From positions 38,171,835 through 38,235,834 of the forward strand of contig NC_083589.1 of NCBI RefSeq assembly GCF_027579695.1: a stretch of DNA of 64,000 nt, given 5' to 3'. Of this stretch, positions 34,386-43,850 are shown piece after piece (within the stretch, counting starts at the first letter, position 1; each line of letters starts with the position of its first letter). Source of the DNA: Neoarius graeffei. Lineage: Eukaryota > Chordata > Actinopteri > Siluriformes > Ariidae. The position numbers and the translations under genes were made by a program. Under the pieces are notes generated by a model, which searched no databases, was not told where the DNA came from, and saw only the letters and a list, made by a program, of their open reading frames with translations.

Positions 34386-35996
34386 CAGTGCCTTGCAAAA
34401 GTATTCATCCCCCTTTGTGTTTGTCCTGTTTTGTCGCACTACAAGCTAGTATTAAAAATGGATTTTTGGCTGGTTAGCACCATTTGATTTACACAATATG
34501 CCTACCACTTTAAAGGTGCATATTTTTTTTTTTATTATTGTGACACAAACAATTATTTCAATGAAAAAACAGAAATCTAGAGTGTGTATAAGTATTCGCC
34601 CCCCTCAAAGTCAATACTTTGTAGAGTCACCTTTTGCTACAATTACAGCTGCAAGTCTCTAGGGGTATGTCTCTATTAGCTTAGCACATCTAGCCACTGG
34701 GATTTTTGCCCATTCCTCAAGGCAAAGCTGCTCCAACTTCTTCAAGTTAGATGGTTGTGTTGGTGTACAGCAATCTTCAAGTTATGCCACAGATTCTCAT
34801 TTGGATTGAGGTCTGCGCTTTGATTAGTCAATTCCAAGACATTTAAATGTTTCCCTTTAAATCACTCCAGTGTAGCTTTAGCAGTATGTTTAGGGTCATT
34901 GTCCTGCTGGACTGTAAACCTTCACCCCAGTCTCAAACCTCTGGCTGACTCAAACAGGTTTTCCTCCAGAATTGCCCTGCATTTAGTGCCATCCATCTTT
35001 CCTTCAGTCCTGACCAGCTTTCCTGTCCCTGCAGATGAAAAACATCCCCACAGCATGATGCTGCCACCACCATGCTTCATTGTAAGGATGGTGTTCTCAG
35101 GGAGTTGGGTTTGCGCCACACATGGCGTTTCCCATGATGGCCAAAAAGTTCAATTTTAGTCTCATTTGACCAGAGAATCTTCTTCCATGTGTTTGGGGAG
35201 TCTGCCACATGCTGTTGGGCAAACTCCAAACATGTTTTCTTCAGCAATGGCTTTTTTCTGGCCACTTTTCCATAAAGCCCCACTCTGTGGAGTGTATGGC
35301 TTAAAGTAGCCCTATGGACAGATACTCCCATCTCTGCTGTGGATCTTTGCAGCTCCTTCAGTGTTATCTTTGGTGTCTTTGTTGCATCTCTGATTAATGC
35401 CCTCCTTGCCCGGTCTGTGAGTTTTGGTGGGCGGCCTTCTCTTGTCAGGTTTGTAGTGGTGCCATATTCTTTCCATTTTGCTATAATGGATTTAATGGTG
35501 CTCCCTGGGATATTCAAAGTTTGGGATATTTTTTTTATAATCCAACCCTGATCTATACTTTTTCACAACTTTGTCTCTGACCTGTTTGGAGTGCTGCTTG
35601 GTTTTCATGTTGCTTGCTTAGTAGTGTTGCAGAGTCAGGGTCCTTCCAGAACAGGTTGATTTATACAGACATCATGTGACAGATCATGTGACACTTTGAT
35701 TGCACACAGGTGGATCTTAATCAACTAATTATGTGACTTATGAAGTGAATTGGTTGGACCAGCTCTTATTTAGGGGTTTCATACGAAAGGGGGTGAATAC
35801 CTATGCACACTCCAGATTTCTGTTTTTTCATCTTAATTATTGTTTGTGTCACAATAAAAAAAAAACAATATGCACCTTTAAAGTGGTAGGCATGTTGTGT
35901 AAATCACATGGTGCTAACCCTCCAAAAATCCATTTTAATTCCAGCTTGTAATGCGACAAAACAGGACAAACACCGGGGGACTTTTGCAAGGCACTG
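34386..35996 (-). mobile_element. Tc1 transposon inside another element's terminal repeat
   Basis: cagtgccttgcaaaagtatt follows TA (34384-34385), the inverted end is aaggcactg, and TA follows (35997-35998). 1611 bp with long inverted repeats (aaagtggtaggca / tgcctaccacttt). Confidence 0.92.
34760..35608 (-). pseudogene. Tc1 transposase, multiple frameshifts
   Basis: The start at about 35608 (MKTKQHSKQVRDKVV) shifts frame at an A/T run, then LNIPGSTIKSIIAKWKEYGT (helix-turn-helix), [31 protein letters not shown] (first Asp position is Asn), a frameshift, [16 protein letters not shown], a stop, then QQDNDPKHTAK and [15 protein letters not shown] (Glu block). Several breaks; nonfunctional. Confidence 0.88.
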
Positions 35997-36020
35997 TAAA
36001 TAACCATAAACCTTTTATAA

Positions 36021-36916
36021 CATTCATTACACAATATACCTTAAAATGGTATCACATAATTTAGCCACTACAAAGGTCAAATTTTTGGAAATGAGTTTTG
36101 GATCTAGACTGCCATTTTGTTGGTTTTGTCATACAGAAGTAGCCACCCTGCTCTGAGAGAAAAGGAAAAAAAAAAGAATCCTTCGTATTAATTTAGCTTC
36201 TACTTATTCTGCTGAATTTCTTTCATGTTCTTTGCTGAAGAGAAAAAAAAAAACCACAGTAACAACGCGGTGCTTTCCATACTTTGAGTATTACTTAAAA
36301 GTGAAACTGTGTAATTAAGTTCTGTCACAGTTTACATCTCATAGCAGTATCTCCTGTATTCTGACCAGCCTGCTTAATGCTAACTCGGTTAAATAGCACT
36401 ACAAATTCATGCATTGTGGGATTTGGTTCTAATTTTTGCTTCAGTGCTTTATTTTATTCATAGCCTGGTACAGTGTTTCCTAAACTAGGTCCTACCAGCA
36501 CTGCACATTTTAGTGTGTTTTCCTGCTCAACATAACAGCTCATTAGCAAAACCCTGTGCAAGGTTAACAAAAGGATATGTTAGAGCAGGGAAATGCACTA
36601 AAATGTGCACTAAAACTCTGGGAGCTGGACTCTAATTTACTGGCTTAGTATGAGTTGTTTACAATTAGGGTGCCACTAAGACCTTCCTTGTAACTCTTAA
36701 GAACCGAACTAAGAAAACATCCATTTAGCCATTCCAAAATGTGCGAATCCATCTCAGGAAAGAGTCTCATTTTAAAGAGTTTCTTTGATGGCAATGGTTG
36801 CATTTTGTTCTTCAATGAGTAACAAGGTTGAGTTTTGTTTTGTTTTTTAAAGCATAGAACTGGCAAATATACAAAATGGGGTTAACTAGCATCAATGTTA
36901 ATGACACAAGGGAATT
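36021..36916. other. No recognisable gene; one imperfect palindrome
   Basis: cactgcacattttagtgtgt near 36500 is mirrored by gcactaaaatgtgcac near 36605, with gagcagg / cctgctc inside, suggesting a tiny MITE of about 120 bases. Confidence 0.5.
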
Positions 36917-37461
36917 AATAATCTCATCTCATCTCATTATCTCTAGCCGCTTTATCCTGTTCTACAGGGTCACAGGCAAGCTGGAGCCTATCCCAGCTGA
37001 CTACGGGCGAAAGGCGGGGTACACCCTGGACAAGTTGCCAGGTCATCACAGGGCTGACACATAGACACAGACAACCATTCACACTCACATTCACACCTAC
37101 GGTCAATTTAGAGTAGGGTGACCAGACGTCCCGGTTTTACCGGGACAGTCCCAATTTGGGGTTGTGAGTCCCGACAAAAGTCTGTCGGGACACGGATATG
37201 TCCCGGTTTTCGCCACTCGCGATGTTTGCGACTGAGCAGCGTGGGAATCATTAGCGGAGAAATGTCTGCATTTACTATTTTGATGAATTGACAGGAATCG
37301 CAAACTTTCCTGGTTAATGCCCCCTGGCCCTGTGGCATGGGTGTTTATTTAGCCACATTATTCCAGACAACAGAACATGTTGCCATGCAACAATAAAATA
37401 AACATTAACTGGCATGAATGTTCTTTGTCTAGCAGCTAGCAGCAGTAATGCCGCAGCAATT

Positions 37462-37561
37462 ATGCCAAAAAGAAAATGTACCTTTTCCAAAGATTTACAG
37501 GGCACCTACCCCTTCCTCCGAGAGGTGCAGAACAATGCGCACGAAGCCTACTGCACACACT
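37462..37561 (+). pseudogene. BED zinc-finger exon of hAT transposase (orphan)
   Basis: MPKRKCTFSKDLQGTYPFLR followed by AYCTHCK resembles the N-terminus of fish hAT transposases (MPKRK.F...L...YP...., C-x2-C). A good donor follows (CACACT|GTAAGT). The exon with the catalytic domain is missing. Confidence 0.7.
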
Positions 37562-37817
37562 GTAAGTGCTTTGTTCTTGTACTGAGTTGGGTAGCCTATG
37601 CTGCAAATGCTGTGCGCTCCTGTGGGGGCTTTCCTCGGGCTGTCACCCCTCTCCTCCTTTATTGCTGTTTTGTTTGAGTGTATATTTATGGAAGCCGAGA
37701 GAGGCCCTTCATATAATCTTTTTTTATTCACCTTGTTATCCCGAGATAACGACATAATTAATTCGAGATCTCGAGAAAACAAAACCGTTATTCCGAGATC
37801 TCGAGAAAACAAAACAA

Positions 37818-38009
37818 TTATTTCATGATCTCAGCTGGATCACTGTATCTCCGTCGGTAGAGACGAAGCCGGGCCAGTCTTCTGCGGAGGTGCCGCGGAC
37901 TAATTTTGAAATTATCCCTTAAAATTATCCCTAAAAGACTTAATGCAATCTCTCCCTGTGTCAACCCCTGATCAAAATATTGCCTTATTAGGTGATCGAT
38001 TATTCCAGA
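37818..38009 (-). pseudogene. Helix-turn-helix exon of an integrase-type transposon
   Basis: MSGIIDHLIRQYFDQGLTQG, EIALSLLGIILRDNFKISPR and HLRRRLARLRLYRRRYSDPA follow the pattern of an N-terminal helix-turn-helix (Y...G.T..EI...L....IS...L.R.L..L.L.RR) that precedes a DDE integrase core in a group of fish DNA transposons. The frame is open; no core follows. Confidence 0.65.
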
Positions 38010-38280
38010 CATTCTAATGACCAAAGTTGCGTCTATACAGAATGAGAAATAGCCCCAAAGTCAGCATATCACAAGTCTCTTGGTGCACCTGAATGAACCA
38101 TTTCTCAGCTGTTTACTTGAGATCATGAAATAATTGTTTTGTTTTCTCGAGATCACGGAATAACGGTTTTGTTTTTTCGAGATCTCGAATTAGTTGTGTT
38201 GTTTTCTCGAGATCCTGAATTAATTATGTCATTATCTCGGGATAACAAGGTGAATAAAAAAAAGGATTATATGAAGGGCC

Positions 38281-39065
38281 TAGGGTTGCCAATCGTCCCG
38301 TATTGGGCGGGACATCCCGTTTTTGGGGTAATTTTAATTTGTCCCGTCAGGGACAGATCCTGCCCCTCACTCCAATGCTGTGGTACAAATCGCGTTATTA
38401 CCGCGAGTCGCGGTCATCTGCGATTTAAAATCATTCACTGTCAAAGGCTGCCATATCCTGAATTTTTAAGCTATACTGACAAAATAGGCATCAAATTAAA
38501 CTAGAGCAGATGGTGCAGCCAGTGGATACAGCCTAACTGTTCGATAAGGATAGCAGATAGCTTAAAAAAACCTTCCGAAACAGGATAGACCTCAGCCTAT
38601 AGAAGGGGAGCTTTTCTGCCTCACTCCTGCCTTTGTGATATCTTTCTCTCTTCTTCTGCTATGAAGCATTGCAGAAGGTTCTTAGGGTTTTCAAATGGAC
38701 AATTAAGCAAATATCAGGGTTTTACAGCTACAGCAAATACTTTTTCGGGTTATGACATTGCCTTCATAAATATGGCCTGATGAATTATTTGGCTAAAGTT
38801 TAAAAGAGAAAAATGAGACAATAATATTAGAATTGTTTGTTATTTTGCATTAAGTTACTTAAAATATCCATTAATTGGTCTATTAATTTTTAAAAGCTCT
38901 ATTTTAGAAATGAATTTGTAGTGGCCTACATTTGAAACCCTCGCCTAAAGGCGATTCGGTAACTATTTTGGGGCGCTGGGGTGCGTGTACAGGGCCTGTA
39001 CCGGTACTTGTCCACACCTGGAACAAAGTGTCCCTCATTTGGATATGAGAAAGTTGACAACCCTA
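38281..39065. mobile_element. Second hAT element, nested at the edge of the inverted repeat
   Basis: TAGGGTTGCCAATCGTCCCG on the left and GTTGACAACCCTA on the right, with the 8-bp duplication GAAGGGCC (38273-38280 and 39066-39073). 785 bp, no coding region recognised. Confidence 0.88.
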
Positions 39066-40193
39066 GAAGGGCCTCTCGCGGCTTCCGTAGTATTTATTCT
39101 CAAATCACTTGTCTCTTTTTTGTTTCTGTTTAACATACCATTCTGACAGTTTGGCCATATTGCTGTGTTGAACAGCTTGTTGGACCTTCCATTAAAGTGT
39201 TCACTTTTGTACACATCTTCTTGCTTTATTCATTCAGCTGTGGGGAATGGTTAGTAAGGTTGATTCTGACCTAGGCTATGTTGAGGTCACATATCTACTT
39301 TTTAAGTTCATGCTATAGTGCATACAATTTTAGAGATATAGCCTACATGTGCATATGCATTCTTCTTGGTGTTCTCACAAACAGGTGAAATAAATCAGTT
39401 TAAATTTGGCCTATGGACATAGCCTGGCCTATTCTCAGCCATTACAAAATCTGTTGTCTGACCATAATTTAACTGATCTGCATACCACTATGCTACTAGA
39501 TAACAAAATGCCTGTTTGTTTTATTTCATGTGAGATGTTGATAAATGTGAGCTTCAACAAAATGATAAGAGCGCCTCTCTGAGTGTCACGTTTACGTAAA
39601 AAAAAAAAGGTGTGCGTGCACGAGCATGATCGCGCGCAAAAGTGTCCCTGTTTCAGACTCGGGAAATCTGGTCACCCTAATTTAGAGTCTCCAGTTAACC
39701 TAACCTGCATGTCTTTGGACTGTGGGGGAAACCGGAGCACCTGGAGGAAACCCACGCGGACACGAGGAGAACATGCAAACTCCGCACAGAAAGGCCCTCG
39801 CCAGCCACGAGGCTCGAACCCGGACCTTCTTGCTGTGAGGCGACAGCGCTAACCACTACACCACCGTGCCACCCCCACTTGTGAAATATTGCAAAATATT
39901 ACATAGAGGGGGCGGCACGGTGGTGTAGTGGTTAGCGCTGTCGCCTCACAGCAAGAAGGTTCGGGTTCGAGCCCCGTGGCCGGCGAGGGCCTTTCTGTGT
40001 GGAGTTTGCATGTTCTCTCCATGTCCGCGTGGGTTTCCTCCAGGTGCTCCGGTTTCCCCCACAGTCCAAAGACATGCAGGTTAGGTTAACTGGTGACTCT
40101 AAATTGACCGTAGGTGTGAATGTGAGTGTGAATGGTTGTCTGTGTCTATGTGTCAGCCCTGTGATGACCTGGCAACTTGTCCAGGGTGTACCC

Positions 40194-40869
40194 TAGCCTG
40201 GGCCCGCCCATCCTAAGTGTGATGCAACACGGAGGGCTGTTGCAAACTTAGTCTGGCAAGGCAAGCTATCTCCAGCTCTTCCAAGCTCCCGAAAAATCGG
40301 GAGCCAATCAACTTTGAGCATCTCCAACGGCCCTGGGTAGAGGCGTGTTCAAGGCAGTGACGTAGTAGTACTGCGGCCGGAAGCCATAGATTGTTTACAG
40401 AATCTATGCCGGAAGCGCTTCATTCACTAGAAACATTACGAACATGGAGCAGCGGCAAGCCTTTGACACAGCGGTAGATGCTGTATTGAAAGCATTCAAC
40501 GGGAAGTTCTCATTGAAAACGGAGCAAAGAGCAGCCCTGGAGGTATTTATTGAAAGGAAGGACGTTTTCGCCTTGCTCCCGACCGGCTTCGGTAAAAGTT
40601 TAATCTACCAGTTAGCTAGCCTGGGCCCGCCCATCCTAAGTGTGACGCAACACGGGGGGCTGTTGCGAAGTTTCTGTCGCGTCACATACATCAGAGGAAA
40701 GAGTGATGTGATTGGTTTAAGCTTCGTCACAGCCTTTTCTGGCTTCGACCAGTAGCAAACTGAGGCATTTCAGGGAGGCGGGTCAACCACGCGCTTTGGG
40801 AAACGGTTGGGCTTAATATCTATGCCAGGCCAATGTTTGCAGAGCTTTGAAGTTGCGTTAGCCAGAATA
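40194..40869 (+). mobile_element. RecQ-exon element, copy 1
   Basis: TAGCCTGGGCCCGCCC on the left, inverted TATTCTGGCTAACGCAAC on the right. The flanking duplication is gtgtaccc (ggtgtaccc if the adjoining G is counted). Internally a second copy of the left end (ctagcctgggcccgcccatc at about 40619) interrupts the helicase exon. Non-autonomous. Confidence 0.85.
40444..40618 (+). pseudogene. RecQ-like helicase N-terminal exon (copy 1)
   Basis: [20 protein letters not shown] starts at 40444; then [20 protein letters not shown] and [14 protein letters not shown], a Walker A (TGFGKS) preceded by the Q-motif-like EQ.AAL of RecQ/DEAD helicases. It is cut after YQLA by the inserted copy of the element's own left end. 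About 58 helicase residues are left. Confidence 0.85.
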
Positions 40870-41149
40870 GGTGTACCCCACCTCTTGCCCATAGTCAGCT
40901 GTGTTAGGCTCCAGCTTGCCTGCGACCCTGTAGAACAGGATAAGCGGCTACTGATAATGGATGGATGTAGCAATACTGGACTGGGACTGCAGAAATAAAG
41001 GGAAATTATCTGGTACATAATATCATTAAAAGAGTCAGAGAATCTGGAGGAAAACCAGAAGCCTGTGATTTTCTGGCCCTCAGGCAACATGATTCAGTCA
41101 CTGCATGGGTGCAGGAACACTTCCAAAAACAATCATCTGTGTTCATTAC

Positions 41150-41600
41150 TGCATCCACAAGTGCAAGTTAAAACCATATATAAACAATATCCACAAACAC
41201 TGCTGCCTTCTCTGGGCCCGAGCTCATTTATGATGGACTGAAGCAAAGTGAAAAACTGTCCTGTGACCTGACGAATTGAAGGCCTTGCTTATTCCAGTGA
41301 GACTGCCAAACTGCATTCTGCAGTTACAACTACATGGCTCCATAGTAAAAGAGTCCAGGTGCTAAACTGGCCTGCCTGCAGTCCAGACCTGCCTCCCATT
41401 GAAAATATGTGGTGCATTATGAAACTCAAAATACAACAAAGGAGACCCTGAACTGTTGAGCAGCTGATACCGTATATCAGGCAAGAATGGGACAATATTT
41501 CACTTTCAAAACTACAGCAATTGTTCTCCTCAGTTCCCAAATGTTTACAGAGTACTGTTAAAAGTAGAGGTGATGCAACTTTTTTGAAACGTGTTGCTGC
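41150..41600 (+). pseudogene. Tc1 transposase remnant
   Basis: The nucleotide match to the open transposase at 42580-43509 includes the third catalytic block (cagtccagacctgcctccca ttgaaaatatg) and the C-terminal cctcagttcccaaatgttta block. Stops and indels in all frames. Confidence 0.75.
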
Positions 41601-41637
41601 CATCAAATTCAAAATGAGCATATATATTTTTCATTAG

Positions 41638-42075
41638 GGCGGCACGGTGGTGTAGTGGTTAGCGCTGTCGCCTCACAGCAAGAAGGTCCGGGTTCGAGCC
41701 CCATGGCTGGCGAGGGCCTTCCTGTGCGGAGTTTGTATGTTCTCCCCGTGTCTGCGTGGGTTTCCTCCGGGTGCTCCGGTTTCCCCCACAGTCCAAAGAC
41801 ATGCAGGTTAGGTTAACTGGTGACTCTAAATTGAGCGTAGGTGTGAATGTGAGTGTGAATGGTTGTCTGTGTCTATGAGTGCGTTTACATGCACATAGAG
41901 AAAATTGAACTGTGTCAGCCCTGTGATGACCTGGCGACTTGTCCAGGGTGTGCCCCGCCTTTCGCCCGTAGTCAGCTGGGATAGGCTCCAGCTTGCCTGC
42001 GACCCTGTAGGACAGGATAAAGCGGCTAGAGATAATGAGATGAGATGAGATGAGATGAGATGAGATGAGATGAGA
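41638..42075 (+). mobile_element. SINE with a 35-bp internal insert
   Basis: Complete head and a long gatga tail (eight or more units). atttttcatta flanks both sides as target duplication. Between gtctatg and tgtcagccc there are about 35 extra bases (agtgcgtttacatgcacata and on, 41878-41912) not found in the other copies. Confidence 0.92.
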
Positions 42076-42125
42076 TATTTTTCATTAATCAATAAGATTT
42101 CTCATTTTCAGTGTCATTCTTTGTA

Positions 42126-43729
42126 CAACCCCGATTCCAAAAAAGTTGGGACAAAGTACAAATTGTAAATAAAAACAGAATGCAATAACTTACAAATCTC
42201 AAAAACTGATATTGTATTCACAATAGAACATAGACAACATATCAAATGTCGAAAGTGAGACATTTTGAAATTTCATGCCAAATATTGGCTCATTTGAAAT
42301 TTCATGACAGCAACATATCTCAAAAAAGTTGGGACGGGGCAATAAGAGGCTGGAAAAGTTAAAGGTACAAAAAAGGAACAGCTGGAGGACCAAATTGCAA
42401 CTCATTAGGTCAATTGGCAATAGGTCATTAACATGACTGGGTATAAAAAGAGCATCTTGGAGTGGCAGCGGCTCTCAGAAGTAAAGATGGGAAGAGGATC
42501 ACCAATCCCCCTAATTCTGTGCCGACAAATAGTGGAGCAATATCAGAAAGGAGTTTGACAGTGTAAAATTGCAAAGAGTTTGAACATATCATCATCTACA
42601 GTGCATAATATCATCAAAAGATTCAGAGAATCTGGAAGAATCTCTGTGTGTAAGGGTCAAGGCCGGAAAACCATACTGGGTGCCCGTGATCTTCGGGCCC
42701 TTAGACGGCACTGCATCACATACAGGCATGCTTCTGTATTGGAAATCACAAAATGGGCTCAGGAATATTTCCAGAGAACATTATCTGTGAACACAATTCA
42801 CTGTGCCATCCGCCGTTGCCAGCTAAAACTCTATAGTTCAAAGAAGAAGCCGTATCTAAACATGATCCAGAAGCGCAGACGTCTTCTCTGGGCCAAGGCT
42901 CATTTAAAATGGACTGTGGCAAAGTGGAAAACTGTTCTGTGGGCAGACGAATCAAAATTTGAAGTTCTTTATGGAAATCAGGGACGTCATGTCATTCGGA
43001 CTAAAGAGGAGAAGGACGACCCAAGTTGTTATCAGCGCTCAGTTCAGAAGCCTGCATCTCCGATGGTATGGGGTTGCATTAGTGCATGTGGCATGGGCAG
43101 CTTACACATCTGGAAAGACACCATCAATGCTGAAAGGTATATCCAGGTTCTAGAGCAACATATGCTCCCATCCAGACGACGTCTCTTTCAGGGAAGACCT
43201 TGCATTTTCCAACATGACAATGCCAAACCACATACTGCATCAATTACAGCATCATGGCTGCGTAGAAGAAGGGTCCGGGTACTGAACTGGCCAGCCTGCA
43301 GTCCAGATCTTTCACCCATAGAAAACATTTGGCGCATCATAAAATGGAAGATACGACAAAAAAGACCTAAGACAGTTGAGCAACTAGAATCTTACATTAG
43401 ACAAGAATGGGTTAACATTCCTATCGCTAAACTTGAGCAACTTGTCTCCTCAGTCCCCAGACGTTTACAGACTGTTGTAAAGAGAAAAGGGGATGTCTCA
43501 CAGTGGTAAACATGGCCTTGTCCCAACTTTTGTGAGATGTGTTGTTGTCATGAAATTTAAAATCACCTAATTTTTCTCTTTAAATGATAAATTTTCTCAG
43601 TTTAAACATTTAATATGTCATCTACGTTCTATTCTGAATAAAATATGGAATTTTGAAACTTCCACATCATTGCATTCCGTTTTTATTTACAATTTGTACT
43701 TTGTCCCAACTTTTTTGGAATTGGGGTTG
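42126..43729 (+). mobile_element. Near-intact Tc1 transposon
   Basis: caaccccgattccaaaaaag after TA (42124-42125), inverted ttttggaattggggttg before TA (43730-43731). Inverted repeats of about 200 bases (aaagtacaaattgtaaataa / inverse). 1604 bp. The same family as 51074-52680. Confidence 0.95.
42487..43509 (+). pseudogene. Tc1 transposase, one nonsense codon
   Basis: The start is at 42487 ([20 protein letters not shown]). Codon 24 is TGA (42556-42558) where the sister copy has CGA, a CpG-type change. From there the frame is open for 317 codons: helix-turn-helix ([20 protein letters not shown]), a GRKT AT-hook-like patch, first Asp in [16 protein letters not shown]-equivalent [12 protein letters not shown], second Asp in [12 protein letters not shown], Glu in [13 protein letters not shown]. 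All DD34E residues are present. An internal start after the stop would lose part of the first DNA-binding helix bundle. Confidence 0.92.
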
Positions 43730-43850
43730 TACTATTTTCAATTAAATATAGAATTTCCATGATTTGCAAATCATCACATTGTTTTTATTTATCTTTTACA
43801 CAGCATCCCAACTTTTTTTTTTGAATTGGGACTTTTTTAATCTGTTGCAA

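Larger units (their letters stand above)
33507..36014. mobile_element. Unrecognised element with iterated TTTAGCACAA termini
   Basis: The left terminus (33507-33625) and right terminus (about 34305-34385, continued at 35999-36014 behind a Tc1) are inverted copies: ggttatttagcacaaaag, then further tttagcacaa-like units spaced 15-25 bases apart. The flanks read TTATAA on both sides (33501-33506 and 36015-36020), a possible 6-bp duplication. About 680 bases lie between; a 105-codon frame (33759-34076) has no known domain. I do not recognise the superfamily. Confidence 0.7.
37689..39090. mobile_element. Inverted-repeat integrase-type element
   Basis: ggaagccgagagaggccctt is matched inverted at 39062-39090 across a nested hAT, and the arms continue (gttatcccgagataac, tctcgagaaaacaaaac repeats). 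TATTTA occurs at 37683-37688 and 39091-39096, a possible 6-bp target duplication. It carries one exon encoding a helix-turn-helix like that of fish transposons with retroviral-type integrase domains; the integrase itself is missing. Confidence 0.7.
37114..39679 (+). mobile_element. hAT transposon with BED-finger exon
   Basis: Ends TAGGGTGACCAGA and TCTGGTCACCCTA with an 8-bp duplication ATTTAGAG (37106-37113 and 39680-39687). Subterminal gtcccggttttaccgggaca is palindromic. A BED-type first exon at 37462 supports hAT. The transposase core is absent; two further elements occupy the middle. Confidence 0.88.
36917..39875 (-). mobile_element. SINE split by a 2.6-kb hAT element
   Basis: The tail half is at 36917-37113 and the head half at 39680-39875 (to accaccgtgccaccc). 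The break is in the taaattgacc block, where the sequence atttagag is present on both sides of the insertion. Confidence 0.92.
39911..40966 (+). mobile_element. SINE split by a RecQ-exon transposon
   Basis: SINE 39911-40193 resumes at 40871 with gtgtaccccacctcttgccc. gtgtaccc is duplicated at the junction. Confidence 0.92.
40998..43850 (+). mobile_element. Degraded Tc1 copy, host of a SINE and a younger Tc1 of the same family
   Basis: Degraded transposase sequence at about 40998-41637 matches the younger element at 42126-43729 (gtacataatatcattaaaag, aactggcctgcctgcagtcc, ccattgaaaatatgtggtgc). It is interrupted by a SINE (41638-42075). The right-end remnant (tcccaactttttttttgaat) appears at about 43800, beyond the younger Tc1. 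Confidence 0.8.

Noticed and set aside
40444..40755. 103-codon frame as a complete small helicase
   Set aside because: Only the first 58 residues are helicase; the rest reads through an inserted transposon end.
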